Positions 1 to 11,997 of a stretch of 64,000 bases of DNA are shown one piece after another. The notes under the pieces were generated by a model. That model worked only from the letters and a program-made list of their open reading frames with translations. It did not search any database and was not told the DNA's origin. The position numbers and the translations under genes are program-made. Source of the DNA: Whalleya microplaca (lineage: Eukaryota; Ascomycota; Sordariomycetes; Xylariales; Xylariaceae); the NCBI GenBank assembly GCA_022497155.1, contig MU385749.1, forward strand, positions 310,001 to 374,000, read 5' to 3'. The number at the start of each line of letters is the position of its first letter. Positions within the stretch are counted from its first letter, which is position 1.

Positions 1-1102
1 TTGTTAGTGCAGGGCGCTGCACTGGGAGCATATGCGCATGCACTAGGGACTAGGGACTAGGGACTAGGAACATATGTAACTGTAGTGACTAACTACCTTA
101 GAGACACGCTGACACGGGCCCCCGAAGGCCGACCCTGCCCTGCCTGTCCTGCCTGCCTCACCCACTGCGGCCACTGCTGTGCGGCCACTGCGCCAGTGCA
201 TGTCAACGACTTGGAGTACCTAGTCCAAGAGATTTTTTTTTTTTTTTTTTGTTAGGAAATTTGTTGCAATTCCCATCCCCGACCGAACATCGTCCTATTC
301 GTGGCTCTCGACAACCAACCACCAACTCCCATCGTTGCTAGATGGTCATCAGTTCCTCACTTCTCTTCCCCGGAGTTGGTGTTCATCGCAACGGCAACGG
401 ACCAGGCTACCGAAAAGTAGAGCAGTAATCGGTAAGACGAAAGAAAGAAAGATAGGACCTCCGTACCTTTTTACTTGTCAACCGTCAATCGGACCCGGCA
501 AACGATTTATTAATTATTATCGATTTGTCGATTTCGTCGATTTGTCGCAACGTTCGATCCGCCACCCTTCCACTCTCGACCCTTCATTCACCCTTCCTTA
601 ATTTCTTCACTTCGTTCATTGGCTGGTGCAGCAGCACGACACACAGCACGATACACGATTTCTTTGCGACCGAACTGCCCCTTTTGCACTCGTTATATCG
701 TCGCCAAGTAGCAATTGAAAAAGCAGGCCAAGAAGAAGAAATTCGGGAGGCTGCGCAAGACACGAAGCCAGCAGCAGCGCCATTTTGATCTTCCAACCTC
801 ATGCTATCCGACCCAGCCATCTCCAACGCCGCACCACTCTGCGTCCACGACGGATCTTCCGTGCCTGTGCCTGTGCCTGTGCCTGCGCCTGTGCCTACAC
901 CCGTGCCTTTGTTCGCCGCATAGTGAACCTGCCAAAGTTCCGCCTCCTATCCTATCCACCGCCCCCCAATCCGTCACGACTTTTACGGTTCACGCCAACG
1001 ATCCATCGCCTGCAGCATCATATTGTTGTTGCCCACAAGCGAGAGATACTCTGAATAGTTCCTGATTGACGTCCTTTCGAGGACGCCTGGCTGTCCCTCG
1101 CC
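1..1102. other. upstream region and probable 5' leader of teaA
   Basis: No coding region is supported here. The left edge has about four copies of a 7-mer (actaggg, 42-68). An 18-base T run follows at 233-250. From about 540 to 1100 the strand is C/T-rich with short CTGTGC repeats (about 858-898), as is common in transcribed leaders of fungal core genes. The small open frames on both strands show no recognisable protein. Promoter and transcription start positions cannot be fixed from sequence alone. Confidence 0.5.
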
Positions 1103-4100
1103 ATGGCTTTCCTGTTTAAGTCCAAGAAGCACCAGGATAGGAATATTCAGACCCGTGATGTGCCTCCTGGATCTGGGCCCCCGGTGCAGGGTGCTGCCGG
1201 GCGCATAGCTCGAGAAGAGAAGAATTCCCGATCCACGCCCACTGGCAGTATTAATTCTCTAGATGAGGGCAGCCCAAGCCCAGATACCGAGAAGCATGCT
1301 GCTCGCCGTGGCCAAGATCCACTGCAACAAACGCAGCAGGCCCAACCGCAACCGACACCGACAAGTGATTTGCCCGTAAGTCTTTGCTTTCCTCTTCACC
1401 TTCACCTAGCGCCCCTAGTACATCCATCCTAGCGGTTGCGCTAACAATTATCGCCTTGCTCAAGTTGCGCAACGGCCCGCCTCAGAATGCGAACACTTCA
1501 TTATACCCCTGGTCGCAGCGACGATTGACCTTCACTTCCTCCATACCGAGCCCTTTCCCACGGTATGGCGCCGCTGTCAATTCTGTCTCCTCTAAGGAGG
1601 GCGATATCTACGTGATGGGCGGTTTGATCAATAGCTCGACCGTGAAGGGCGACCTATGGCTGATCGAAGCTGGGGCGAATATGTCCTGCTATCCGCTTGT
1701 TACTACAGCTGAAGGCCCCGGGCCCAGGGTTGGACATGCATCTCTCCTAGTAGGCAATGCATTCATTGTATATGGTGGCGATACCAAAATCGATGAGACC
1801 GATATCTTGGACGAAACACTTTACCTACTCAATACTTGTATGACCCTGGTTTCCTACTATCCTCAATATCAGGGTATGCTAACTAGATATTCCAGCTACG
1901 CGACAATGGTCAAGGGCTCTACCGGCTGGCCCTCGGCCTTCAGGCCGCTACGGCCATTCTCTGAATATCATCGGGTCTAAAATCTACATCTTCGGTGGTC
2001 AGGTGGAGGGTTATTTTATGAATGATCTTGCTGCATTCGATCTGAATCAATTGCAAATGCCCAACAACCGGTGGGAGATTCTCTTCGAAAACACCGAATC
2101 TGCAGGGGTATTGCAAGGGAAAGCACCGCCGCCTAGAACCAACCACACCATTATTACCTACAATGACAAGATGTACCTGTAAGTCACATATCCTCCCTAC
2201 GGCGACAAGTTTAATAAGCTCACCACTCCTAGATTTGGCGGCACCAACGGCTTCCAATGGTTCAACGATGTGTGGTGTTACGATCCTGCAATTAATAAAT
2301 GGGCTCAGCTAGACTGTATAGGTTACATTCCCGTTCCCAGAGAGGGCCACTCTGCTTCACTGGTAGAAGACGTCATGTACGTCTTTGGCGGACGTACGGA
2401 AGACGGTGCCGACTTGGGTGACTTGGCTGCCTTCAGAATTTCGTCTCGTCGCTGGTATACATTTCAGAACATGGGCCCCTCGCCATCTCCTCGGTCCGGC
2501 CATAGTATGACAGCTGTGGGAAGATCCGTTGTTGTGGTTGGGGGTGAGCCAAGTTCAGCTACCAACCAAGTCAACGATCTATCGATTGTCTATGTTCTTG
2601 ACACCTCAAAAATCCGGTATCCCAACGATGCGCAAATTCAATCCAATACGCAAAAAGTGCAGCAGGGAAGGCGGCCGAGCGGTGGTGAGATACCTGGCCC
2701 CTTTGTCTCTGGCAGGCCGCCGACTCGTGATGGCTCGAACGGGCCAGATCCGAAGCGATTGCCTGGTCCCACCAGCCCGACGAATAGTACTGGGAAAGGT
2801 GGCTCCAGCGTTGACATCAGTGGCCCTCCTCCTGTCAGCAATGGGATCTCAAAGCTTCCAAGGAGCGCGGGGCCTTCGCCTTCGGGTCCTCCCCCGCCGG
2901 GGCAAGCTCCCAAGCCGAATATGGATGCAAGTGTGGCTAACCGCCGTGTTAGAAATGCGTCCATTGAACGGATAGAGAGGGACGCGATGGGTGCGGGATC
3001 GCCCGGTATCAGGAGCCAAACGCAGTCCCCTGCGTTGCGGGAAATACCCAGGGAGGAAACTCCAACCACAAACGGTAGGCGGACGCCAAACCAACAGGGT
3101 ACTAGGAATCATGCAAAATCAGACAGCGGGTCGGTGGATGTCTCCAATGTCTCCAAGTCTAAGCAGTCGCGACAGACCCGTGGTCAAGGCTCTGTGGATA
3201 GCAATACAGAACCGACCCTGAAGACTGTGATGAACCGTCCTCCTTCCCCCCCTCCGCCGACCCGACAAACGAGCAATCCTCTATCACGGAAGGGCTCGAA
3301 TAGGAATTCCCAGACGGTCACTCTGTTGAAGGAACTTGATGCTGCTCGCAATAGGAATGCGTGGTATGCTTCAGAACTCGAGTTGGCTCGTAAGGCTGGT
3401 TACTCGTCGAATGCGATTACGAGTCCCACCCTGGAGAGCCGAAGTGCAGAGACCTTCGACGACGAAGATAAGTCGCTTATTGAAGCACTTTTGGCAATGC
3501 GACAAGAACTGTCAAACGTGCAGACCTCCGTCGATAAGCAGGCGGTTTTAGCAGCCAAGCAAATAGCTGAGGCTGAGAAGCAGCGTGATGCGGCCATCCG
3601 TGAGGCGGTCTACGCCAAGGCGAAGATGGCAGCTCATACCGGAAGCGCGGCGAGTACGCCGCAAATGGATAACGACAGAGATCTGGATAATAGCGATCGT
3701 GCAGCCGATTTAAACCGGAAGCTGGCGGCGGCATTGAATCTTCAGAGAGACCTCCAGAACAGTTTAAGTCGCGCGAATTCAGATATTGAGGCTGAAAAGC
3801 GTGCGCGACAGCTCGCAGACGAAACCTTGACTACTGCGCAGAAGCGTATGGCTGATTTAGAAGCGTACAAACAGCAAGCCTCTTCGGAGCTCGAGCAATT
3901 GAGAGCTGAATTACACATGGCTCAGCGTGAATCGCGAGAGCAAGCTGTGGCGGCTGCTGAAGCTATTGCAGCCATGCAACTGCTTCGCGTCGAGAAGGAC
4001 GACTTCGAAAACAAATACAACGACGCTACCAGCAGTTCTCAAGAGCATGGCGGAACGCTAGAGTCCCTGAGAGAGGCCGTGACAACTTCAGTGGACATGC

Positions 4101-5764
4101 GAAATCACCTTGAACGGAAGCTGAGCGAAGAACGGTCTCAACGAGAACAGGTTGAGTCGAAGCTTAGCAAACTGAAGGCTGAGCATGAGGCTCGCACTGC
4201 GGAGCTTTTGTCTGCAACCCAGCGATTGCGAGATGCGGAAGAACTTGCCGAACGCCATGCCGCCGAGGCGAACACCCACCGTCAAGCCGTGCTTGCTGGG
4301 CTGGACAAGATCGCCAAAGACCCAAGCAAGGTGAACCGGGCGGATGCGGAACGCATCATCGCTCTGCAGGGCCAACTTAATGCAGCTAACGCTCTTGTTA
4401 AGAAGTACCAGCAGGAAGCCGACACTGCTTCAGATAGACTCCGCAGTGCCGAAGAACGGATCGCTGGTCTCGAGGCGTACCAAGAACAGTCGAGCAGAGA
4501 GGGTGTCTCGATCCGCCGGCAATTGCAGTCTGCTCTGAAAGACACTCAATCGCTTCAGGCTCTGAACTCGGATCTCAAGAACCAGCTAGCGAGCCAGCAA
4601 CTAGAGGCCAATGCCATAACAGTACAGCACAACACCTTGAGGGAGATCTTGGGCGAAAGAGGAATTAGCCCGACGAATCTCGCCCGAGTACGGGCGGTAG
4701 GTTCTAGAAACAACTCGCCTGACCCCTCTCGGATCGCAGATCTCGAGCGACAGCTAGCGCAAGCGGTTACTGCCCACGAGGAGACCAAACAGACCTTCGC
4801 AGTACAGTTCCAAGAATCCGAGACCGCGTACCGCGACAGAATAGTCCAGCTCGAGAACGACTATCAGTCGGCTGTGCACTACGTCAAGGGCACGGAGAAG
4901 ATGCTCAAGCGGATGAAGGAAGAGCTTGCCAAATACAAGTCCGAGAACAGTCGCCTGAAGAACGAGAACCTAGAGCTAGAGGAGAATTCTGGATCCCGCG
5001 GTGCTGCACCAGCGGATTGGGAAGCCGAACGCTCGTCTCTCGAAAGGAAGATTCAGGGTCTCGAGGAACAAGTCAGAGCGTCGTCTGTGCAGCTTGATCG
5101 ACAGCTTGCCGAAGTGCGGAAAGAGGTGGAGGCCGCGAAGCGAGAGCGCGATATCGCAGTCAAGTCTAGTAGCGAGGCCGTGGATCGCTTGACCGCGCGC
5201 GAGCGAGAACTCGAGCAGATGCAGCAAGAAAACGTCGTCATCGAGAAGCGAGCCCAGGACGCCGAGCAGAAAGTCAGCCTGCTGCTCGACCAGGTCGAGA
5301 GCTCGGTAGACAACTACCGGCGACGCAGCCGCATGAGCACCGACCACATCAACATCAACGTCGCGACGCCGAACCTAAACGGTGGCGGCCTGGGCCACAC
5401 GCGCCAGGAGAGCTCGGAGGCCGAGAGCCTGTACGGCGGGCTCGGCGACGCCCGGAACAGCACGGCGCTGGACAACCTGGCCAATGAGCTCGACATGCTG
5501 CGGTCGCACTGGGAGACCAACAGCAAGAACTACCGGCTGTCGACCAACTTCGACTTCGAGGGGCTCGGTGGCGGCATCGGCAGCATCGGCGGCGTCGGCG
5601 GCGTCGGCGGCGTCGGTAACAAGGAAGACGACGGCGTTGGGCTGGGGCTGAGCGAGAGCCTGGCGGACTGGCGGAAACGACTCGACACGGAGGAGCGGGA
5701 GGGCAGCGGCGGCGACAACAACAGCAACCCCCCGCGTGTCACGAAGACGAACCCCGGTTTATGA
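1103..5764 (+). CDS. teaA: Kelch-repeat cell-end marker protein, Tea1/TeaA family
   Basis: Four exons: 1103-1375, 1465-1837, 1896-2178, 2233-5764, giving 1486 aa, close to Aspergillus TeaA and larger than fission yeast Tea1. Introns have GTAAGT/GTATGA donors and a clear TGCTAAC branch site in intron 2. The start is the first ATG of the open exon. An alternative exon-2 acceptor at 1485 is also in frame. Residues about 100-450 carry Kelch blades (YVMGG, YIFGGQ, FGGTNGF, YVFGGR, VVVGG). A Ser/Pro-rich disordered linker follows, then a long coiled coil from about 700 to 1390 rich in E/Q/R/A. The C-terminus is Gly-rich (GIGSIGGVGGVGG). By family knowledge, Tea1 proteins ride growing microtubule plus ends to the cell cortex and mark sites of polarised growth with Tea4 and formin. 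No disruption is seen. Confidence 0.93.
5577..5621 (+). repeat. GGC/GTC trinucleotide-rich tract inside teaA
   Basis: An imperfect ggcggcgtc repeat encodes the Gly/Val/Ile tract near the C-terminus of the TeaA protein. It is likely to vary in length between strains. Confidence 0.7.
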
Positions 5765-6198
5765 TTGATTTGATTTGATTTTTTGTTGTCCGGAGAGACG
5801 GGAAGAGAAGAAGGAAGAAAAACTCCAGGATACACACATAACTCCTTGTACATTTTTTCCGTGTGCCATTTATTTTGCAGAGCAGAGCAGAGGAGCGGCG
5901 ATATAATGTAGCAATGATGCCCCCCGCCCCAACCCCCCCTACTTGTCATTTGATTGAGATTACGACTCGTTATTTTACAAACAAATCTTTCTTCATTCAA
6001 TCCGACTTCTTTTCTGTTCTTTTTCTCGGTTTGCAGAATCTTTGATGATCTGGGACGACACGATAATGCTGCTTCGGCTCGGCTCGGCCCGTTGTCACAC
6101 AATCAATTCGATGTTCCATCCATCAGTCGCATATTTTGTGTGTGGTGTGTGTGTTTTCGTAGACTCTCCAAGGCGGCCTTTCTCACGATAACATCTGG

Positions 6199-6220
6199 TT
6201 TTTTTTTTTTTTTTTTTTTT
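6199..6220. repeat. poly-T run
   Basis: 22 consecutive T in the region downstream of teaA. Confidence 0.95.
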
Positions 6221-6662
6221 CTGCGCACTTTTTTCTACTTCTACTACTACTACTTGTTTGGAATCCGAGAGATATGAAACGAAAGTGTACACGCCATATG
6301 TACGCAACATTCACAACGACAACAACAGAACAGGACAACGATAACCCCCGATTTGTGGCCATGGAGAGAAAGAGAGAGAGAGAGAGAACCATACTGAGAG
6401 ATGACCAAACAAACGCCACGCAGCGTCCGGGGGGAGGAGTTATACCTGTCTGTTCGACTTTGGTTTTGCCTGTTTGTGGTTTGGTTTTTTTTTTCGGGTG
6501 CTTTGGTTTGATTGATTGATGTGTTTTATTCTGTGCAATACTATTTGTTCCTCCCTTTTTTTCTTCTTCTCACAACTGTTCGCGAGATCGAGAATGCGAT
6601 CGAGTTCGGGGGCCATGCCATGTGAGAGCGAGAGCGAGAGCGCTCTAATTCATCGACCTCAT

Positions 6663-6690
6663 CATACATACATACATACATACATACATA
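6663..6690. repeat. (CATA)7 microsatellite
   Basis: Seven perfect CATA units in the same non-coding interval. Confidence 0.95.
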
Positions 6691-7087
6691 CGGAGGAAAC
6701 AGAACAGAACAGTCTGTGGCAGTGGATGGATGGATGGATCGTGGGGTGTTGTAGTCAAGGGTCTCTTTGGGAGGCGAGGAAGGGGAAGGAAGGGGAGGCA
6801 GGGAGGGAGGAGGGATTACGGGGAGGTATCTGAGATTTTATAATGTACAACAACAAGTACAAGTACAAGTACAGTATGTGTCCGTGTGTCCGTGTGTCCG
6901 TGTGCCTGTGTATGTCTGTGTATGTGGTTTAAGCAGCTGCCTAATCGCTGTGTCGTGTTGTGTCGTGTACGCCCGCTGCGAGGCAGAAAGAGAATAAGTA
7001 TCGGGGTTGGGGGTAAAATCAGATGATGGAAAGCAGCAGCAAGCAAGCGGCTGCCGCTTTCACTCTCTTACGGGGGACAAGGGCCTG

Positions 7088-7109
7088 TCTCTCTCTCTCT
7101 CTCTCTCTC
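7088..7109. repeat. (TC)n microsatellite
   Basis: Eleven TC units in the same non-coding interval. Confidence 0.95.
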
Positions 7110-8429
7110 GCAAGTTAGGTAGTCAGGAGTTGGCGATGTGGGCGGTGGTGACGGCGGTTGGTGGTGCTGGGTTAGAGTACCTATTCAATCGATGATCCAG
7201 CATTTGGCCCGTTGATCTAGTGCCCCTTTTTCGCCTCCCCCTTTGGCAAGTTCTTCTTGGTCTTTTGGTTTAGTTGTTTGTCATGCTTGTCTGTGATGTG
7301 ATGGAATGTGATATTATTGTATGATGAGATTGATTAAAATTGCGGTTGTAGACTTCGAGGCGGGAATCGCGCCGCTGGCCGAGTCTGTAGGCTTCGGGGA
7401 GTAGTGGTAGGAACTGCCACCGTAGATGTGTATGTGTAGCTGATACTGGTGCTGGTTGTCGATATTTACGACTACTTTTTTTTTGGTTGGTTGATGTGCT
7501 GACCTGACTCCGTCCTTGAGCCAACCTGTTCTTTGGTACATTTCCATGGAATCCTTCGCGGCATCCCAAATAAGGGGTCGAGCCGCTGAAGGGGGTGGGT
7601 GCACAGATAATAATATCTGGCACGTTTCGTATATAAGTGAAATGTCTATCGGCCAGCTGGAATACCACGAATGGAAGCTGGTCAGGCTCGGAGTCTTGGG
7701 AAGAAGCGTCGGTGTTAGGTGCGTGAGTGCGACTCCTCGTGCCCACCGATATCTACGACGCCGCGCATGCGCATATACGTCGAAGCTGTCCGGAGCTGCG
7801 TTCAACTTGGGATGCTTTAGAGAGACAGATATGGGGACGACTGGAACGCATCCCAGCATAACTGAGGCATTGTACGAGGCGTCAGGTCTTGCGAATGTGC
7901 ACAGAGTTATCTATCTACAATGCAGTCGAGGCCTCTGGAATCCGTGCGTGCAAATTAGAAGTACGCGTCGACCAAATGGTAGTACGAATCACGAAAGTTG
8001 GGACTGCAACTTATACATATACACAAACCACATTCACAATATCACCAAGCTGCTGCCCCCTTTTCGATAAAACTTCTTTGAATTAATCCTATGACAGTTA
8101 TCCTACTCTATACTTTTGTAGCTGACCAGTCGACAAATTGACGAAGGACGAAGACCGTACAAGTTGCTACATAGGTATCTCGTAGAACCGCTGTCTGGTA
8201 ATACAAGTATAAACAAAAAAAAAACCAAAAAAAAAAAAAGAAAACCCATCCACTGGTGCGGCGTTGTAGGTTTGCGGAGCGTCGAGACGCGTCTGCAGGC
8301 GATCGTAAAATCCAAATACCATGCCACTATTCCCAAGAATCATAACCGTGTGAACAACTGCCACTGCTCCAATGATCCTACGTTAGGAGTAAGAAGCTGA
8401 GGGTTGAGCAGAGCGCTCGGGGGGCCTTG

Positions 8430-10296
8430 CTACGGCGCTCCTGGCTGTTGCTGTTGCTGGTGCTGTTGCTGGTGCTGGTGATGTTGCTGGTGGTGGTGTT
8501 GTTGCTGTTGCTGGTGCTGTAGTAATCCACCCCGTAGATGTGGTTGTTGCCATTGGTTAGTTCCTGCGTCGTAAACTAGTGCGTGTCCTTGGAGTGCAGG
8601 CTGATGGGAAGTGCTCGGCTGGTTAGCGACTGGCTCTGCCACATAGTGTTGTCCCGTGTGTGCGTCGATGAGGTATTGTCGCTGATTCGACGCGGGGAAC
8701 AGCACGGGCACCATCGGGCGAGGAGGTACGACCACGTGTGTATGATGTAGGTTCTCGATGTGCGGAGCCTGAGCCACCTGGAATCCGGGCGGCCATGGTG
8801 GTCCGGGTATCCATCTCGCGCCAGGCGGGACGGAAGCTGGAGCCCATGCTTGTTGACCAGCATATGCGATAGTCACACCAGGTGGTGCTCTGCCGAGTGG
8901 CATTCCAATATAGGCCTGGGCGTGCGTAGCGACGACGGGGGCCTGATTGTTGAAGATGGGTTGATTGTCGCGTTCCAGATAAGTGAGATCATCTTCATCA
9001 TCTAGTTCATCAGTGACGACCTGGTTGCGTCTCGCACGATTATCATCTATGACGCGCTGTATATGATTCAGCCCCTCTGCAACTGCTCTAGGTTGTTCCC
9101 TTGGGCGTCTTTGATGCTCTAAAACACGTGCGGGAGCTTGAGCGGGAGCTTGAGCGGGAGCCCGAGCCGGATCCTGAGCAGGAGCCCGAGCCTGAGCAGG
9201 AACCCGAAAGACAGCCGGAGCCCGACCGGGAGCCGGAGCCCGACCGGGAGCCTGGGCGGGAGCTTGAACGAGAACTTGAGCTTGAGGCTGGCCTTGAACC
9301 TGGGCTTGAGCCATGGCTTGAATGGCAGCAACAGGGTATTCAGGACATGCACAGGATCGCCAGTGAGCCAGGCACACGAAGCAAAACTGTTACATAGTCA
9401 AGTGTCAGCAAATACTCTGTTGAATGGTTTTCAGAAGCTGTCAGGTGTATCGTTGGAAGTGAAAAATGGCATATAACTCTTTAAACTAACCTCGTGTCTG
9501 CACACACAACTAGATGAATAGAGAAAATCGTTAGCGACAATTCGATCGATCGAAGGCGGCATCGTCATTATTGGAACAGGGAATACGGTCTTTGAACTTA
9601 CCGCATGTGGTTGCATCCATCTCGCAGCTGGATCATTCGCCTACATCGTGGGCATTGTTTCCAGTCTTCCCTTTGGGCCATCTGCTGAAGTTTGCTGTCC
9701 TCGGGGTCTTCCTCGCACTCTTGGTCAGGATGAAAAGCGCGTTTGCATTGCGAGCAGGTCACGCGTCTGCAGCTGCGACACGTAAGCGGTTGGGGAGCCT
9801 CGCCCATTATACCGCCTCGTATAAGGTGACTACATCGTGGGTTGCAGCAGTAGATCGGATTGTCTGTGCTCATCTCTCGCTCTACTTTGGTGTATTTATC
9901 ATGAAGCTTCGGATCCTGGATCCAGGCGACGTCCAGGTCGTGAAGCCTGGTTCTACAGCACTGGGGCGGCCAGTGAGTTCGGTCCGAGATGTTGCTGGCG
10001 ACGAGACGCGTCAAGCAGCCTTTGCAGTAAAGACATCCGCACGAGAGTTGCCGCAGTTCGGAGGAATTCTCGAAACAGCTTACGCATGTGGAAATAGAAA
10101 CGATGCCGTGGCCGTGCAGGTTGGGGATCGCTGCCATGCTGCTGCTAGACGATGAGGTAAACGCTATAGGTATGGTATGTCGTAATTGTGATCCTACTGA
10201 TGATACAACTTCGTCTAGACAGACGCGACCGAAAAGAAATAAGGATTGATTCCGCTCTGGAATTATGTTTCTGTACCCAAGGGAGAACGTAGACAA
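8430..10296 (-). CDS. RBR-type (RING-IBR-RING) E3 ubiquitin ligase
   Basis: Three exons on the minus strand: 10296-9602, a 19-nt microexon 9509-9491, and 9386-8430. From the first Met this gives 556 aa. The Met at 10137 (MAAIPNLHG, giving 503 aa) is an equally good or better start. The order is RING1 (CVSCFE, LSCGCLYCKGCL), IBR (CCNPRCSHL, CRSCRRVTCSQCKRAFH), then RING2 (CPRCRRMIQLRDGCNHM). Splicing the microexon completes RING2 as RCVCRHE then FCFVC and W-x-x-CACP, the canonical spacing. The Cys in DGCNHM corresponds to the catalytic cysteine of the family (Parkin C431), so the ligase is probably active. The C-terminal half is low-complexity: Ala/Pro/Gln repeats, then His/Gln tracts ending at the stop. 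Family role: transfer of ubiquitin from E2 to RING2 Cys to substrate. The substrate is unknown. Confidence 0.88.
9119..9310 (-). repeat. GAGC-phased hexamer repeats encoding Ala/Pro/Gln tract
   Basis: Short degenerate repeats of the gagcgg/gagcag/gagccc type encode the QAPAQAPGRAP-like segment of the RBR protein. The periodicity keeps several antisense frames open, so the open frames on the plus strand here are shadows. Confidence 0.75.
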
Positions 10297-11997
10297 CCGA
10301 GTCTCGGTAAGGCGGTCTTCGCTGAGTCAAGTAGGTCTGGCAATGACCTGGCTATGTGAGAAACTCCCAGTTTACCGCGAGCAGGTGCTTGATGGTTACC
10401 AATATTCTTGGAACAGAAGTTGCAATCCTGGGGGTGGCTATATATAAAAAATTATAGAAGGGACCGCGTTATTGTTCAAACAGCTCCTTGGAATAATGAA
10501 TGACGTGGCGATCCAACTCACCTGGACTGGCTGTCCTCTTACGGAACAATCGAGGGTGCGCAACTGTGTCGTCCACGATTGCCTTCAAATCAGTTAATGC
10601 GTAGTACTATAACAATAGACAGCCCGAGCATTCATTGAGGTTGTTTTGCAATGGAATTCCCTCTATTTCTTGCAATTCCCTACAATGAGCTACACCAAGT
10701 TTCTATTCAATGTGTATAAAGTTCAACCATATTTAATAGGCTTTGATATTTGAATGATCGGGGCCCAGCTTGGCTAGAAGTTTGATTGACTTAAGCCAGG
10801 CTGTTCAGATTGGAGTAGAAATATACGAAGTCCTTCTGGCAGGTTGCCATTGTTTGTAAACTTTTGATCCCCACAACATGCAGATTATCTGGGACTTAAA
10901 TCCTGATTGCTTCTATTTTTTTATTCCTCATGATCTACTTGAGGTAAGGATACTGTCTAGGTAGGAGCTGTGTGGCTGATAGAGCGAGTTAGGTTCGATT
11001 CCTAACAACGTTATTGGTATTCGCTCTATTAGCTCATTTGTAGGTACTCTGTCCTACCTTAGCGCACGGTCCACTTTCCTAAATAGGCGAATTTATTTTG
11101 TAACGCCGACGCTCATTTGTTGTTTCTCATTTGTTGTTTATTCTAAGTCTGGTCAGCCACTAGCCTTATTGTCTTAAGACTTGACTTCCATCTCTAACGC
11201 CCTCAGCTAAGCTAATAAACACTTGTTGGAAAACCTCATGTACCTGCTATAAGAATTCAATAGCCTAGTTGACAGCATATAGTAGTATTGTTACATCCTC
11301 TTCACTACAGTATAAAGAAATGCGTATGCTTCAACAAGGGCATTCCCTTAACTATGCAATGGGCAGCGTGAAACAGAAACAGAGGCTGGCAAAGTGAAAA
11401 TTAATACATGCATTCCAAAATTCACTCGCAAGGTTCCACAGTCATTGTGTATTTTCAGCCAAGCTCCAAATTGTGAACCTACAATAGCTAGAGTGGCTAC
11501 AACAGCTACTGGGATTCACTTGAGTAACTGCCATTGTGGGTTTACAGCCGCACCTCTTTGAAGAGAACCACAATTCATAATAAATGAAGACAATACCTGA
11601 TCAGGTAGATAAATGCTGTTTGCTTGGGTCCCACTTAGTAGCTAATCATAGGTAGTACTAGTGGCCTTATGTACCTGTGTTGTACGGATGTACCTACCGC
11701 CAGCAAGGTTGACGAGAGTTGCAACCTTTTTTTTTCAAGCTATGTCAGCCGGTCTGTGGCTGAAAACTCTACTCACAAACTTCTCACCTATTTGATGCGG
11801 CTGATGACCCACTCTAAAGATTGATTCTTCCCATCCACAAAATTATTGGAACCACAGTCGAACCTAACCACAACACTTGATTTGACTAACTGGTGTCTAT
11901 ACACAACAGCAACCTACAAAATTCGCATCAAGTCTCTTCGGGTAATTGTTTCATTGAAACCCTCAAGAAGTCCCAACTTCAATCAATATCAACCAAC
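10297..11997. other. intergenic, no gene seen
   Basis: About 1.7 kb with numerous stops in all frames and moderate AT richness. It separates the RBR gene and the MFS gene, which point away from each other, so both promoters should lie here. A T-arm-like hairpin at about 10990-11008 (TTCGATT loop) has no matching anticodon arm. Confidence 0.5.

Larger units (their letters stand above)
5765..8429. other. non-coding interval with simple repeats between teaA and the RBR gene
   Basis: No gene is supported. The teaA 3' UTR probably occupies the first several hundred bases. The interval then holds a T run (6199-6220), a GA tract (6364-6388), seven CATA units (6663-6690), GGAT units near 6725, repeated GTGTCC/GTGTAT around 6876-6930, a TC tract (7088-7109) and an A-rich stretch (8211-8245). 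The longest open frames (7270-7859 minus, 7516-8070 plus) overlap one another on opposite strands and have no recognisable domain, so they were not called. Confidence 0.6.

Noticed and set aside
42..68. Telomere-like tandem heptamer
   Set aside because: The unit is actaggg, not TTAGGG, with only about four copies and unique sequence on both sides.
7270..8070. Overlapping 158-184-aa open frames on both strands
   Set aside because: No family features; they overlap each other and sit in UTR-like repeat-rich DNA.
9101..9476. Plus-strand open frames rich in Glu/Pro/Arg or Ser/Arg opposite the RBR gene
   Set aside because: They arise from the hexamer repeat encoding the Ala/Pro/Gln tract. Splice continuity and RING motifs support the minus strand.
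10975..11025. Possible tRNA: TTCGATT loop with a 5-bp TTAGG/CCTAA stem resembling a T-arm
   Set aside because: There is no room for an anticodon arm and no matching acceptor stem. It is probably chance or a short tRNA-derived relic.
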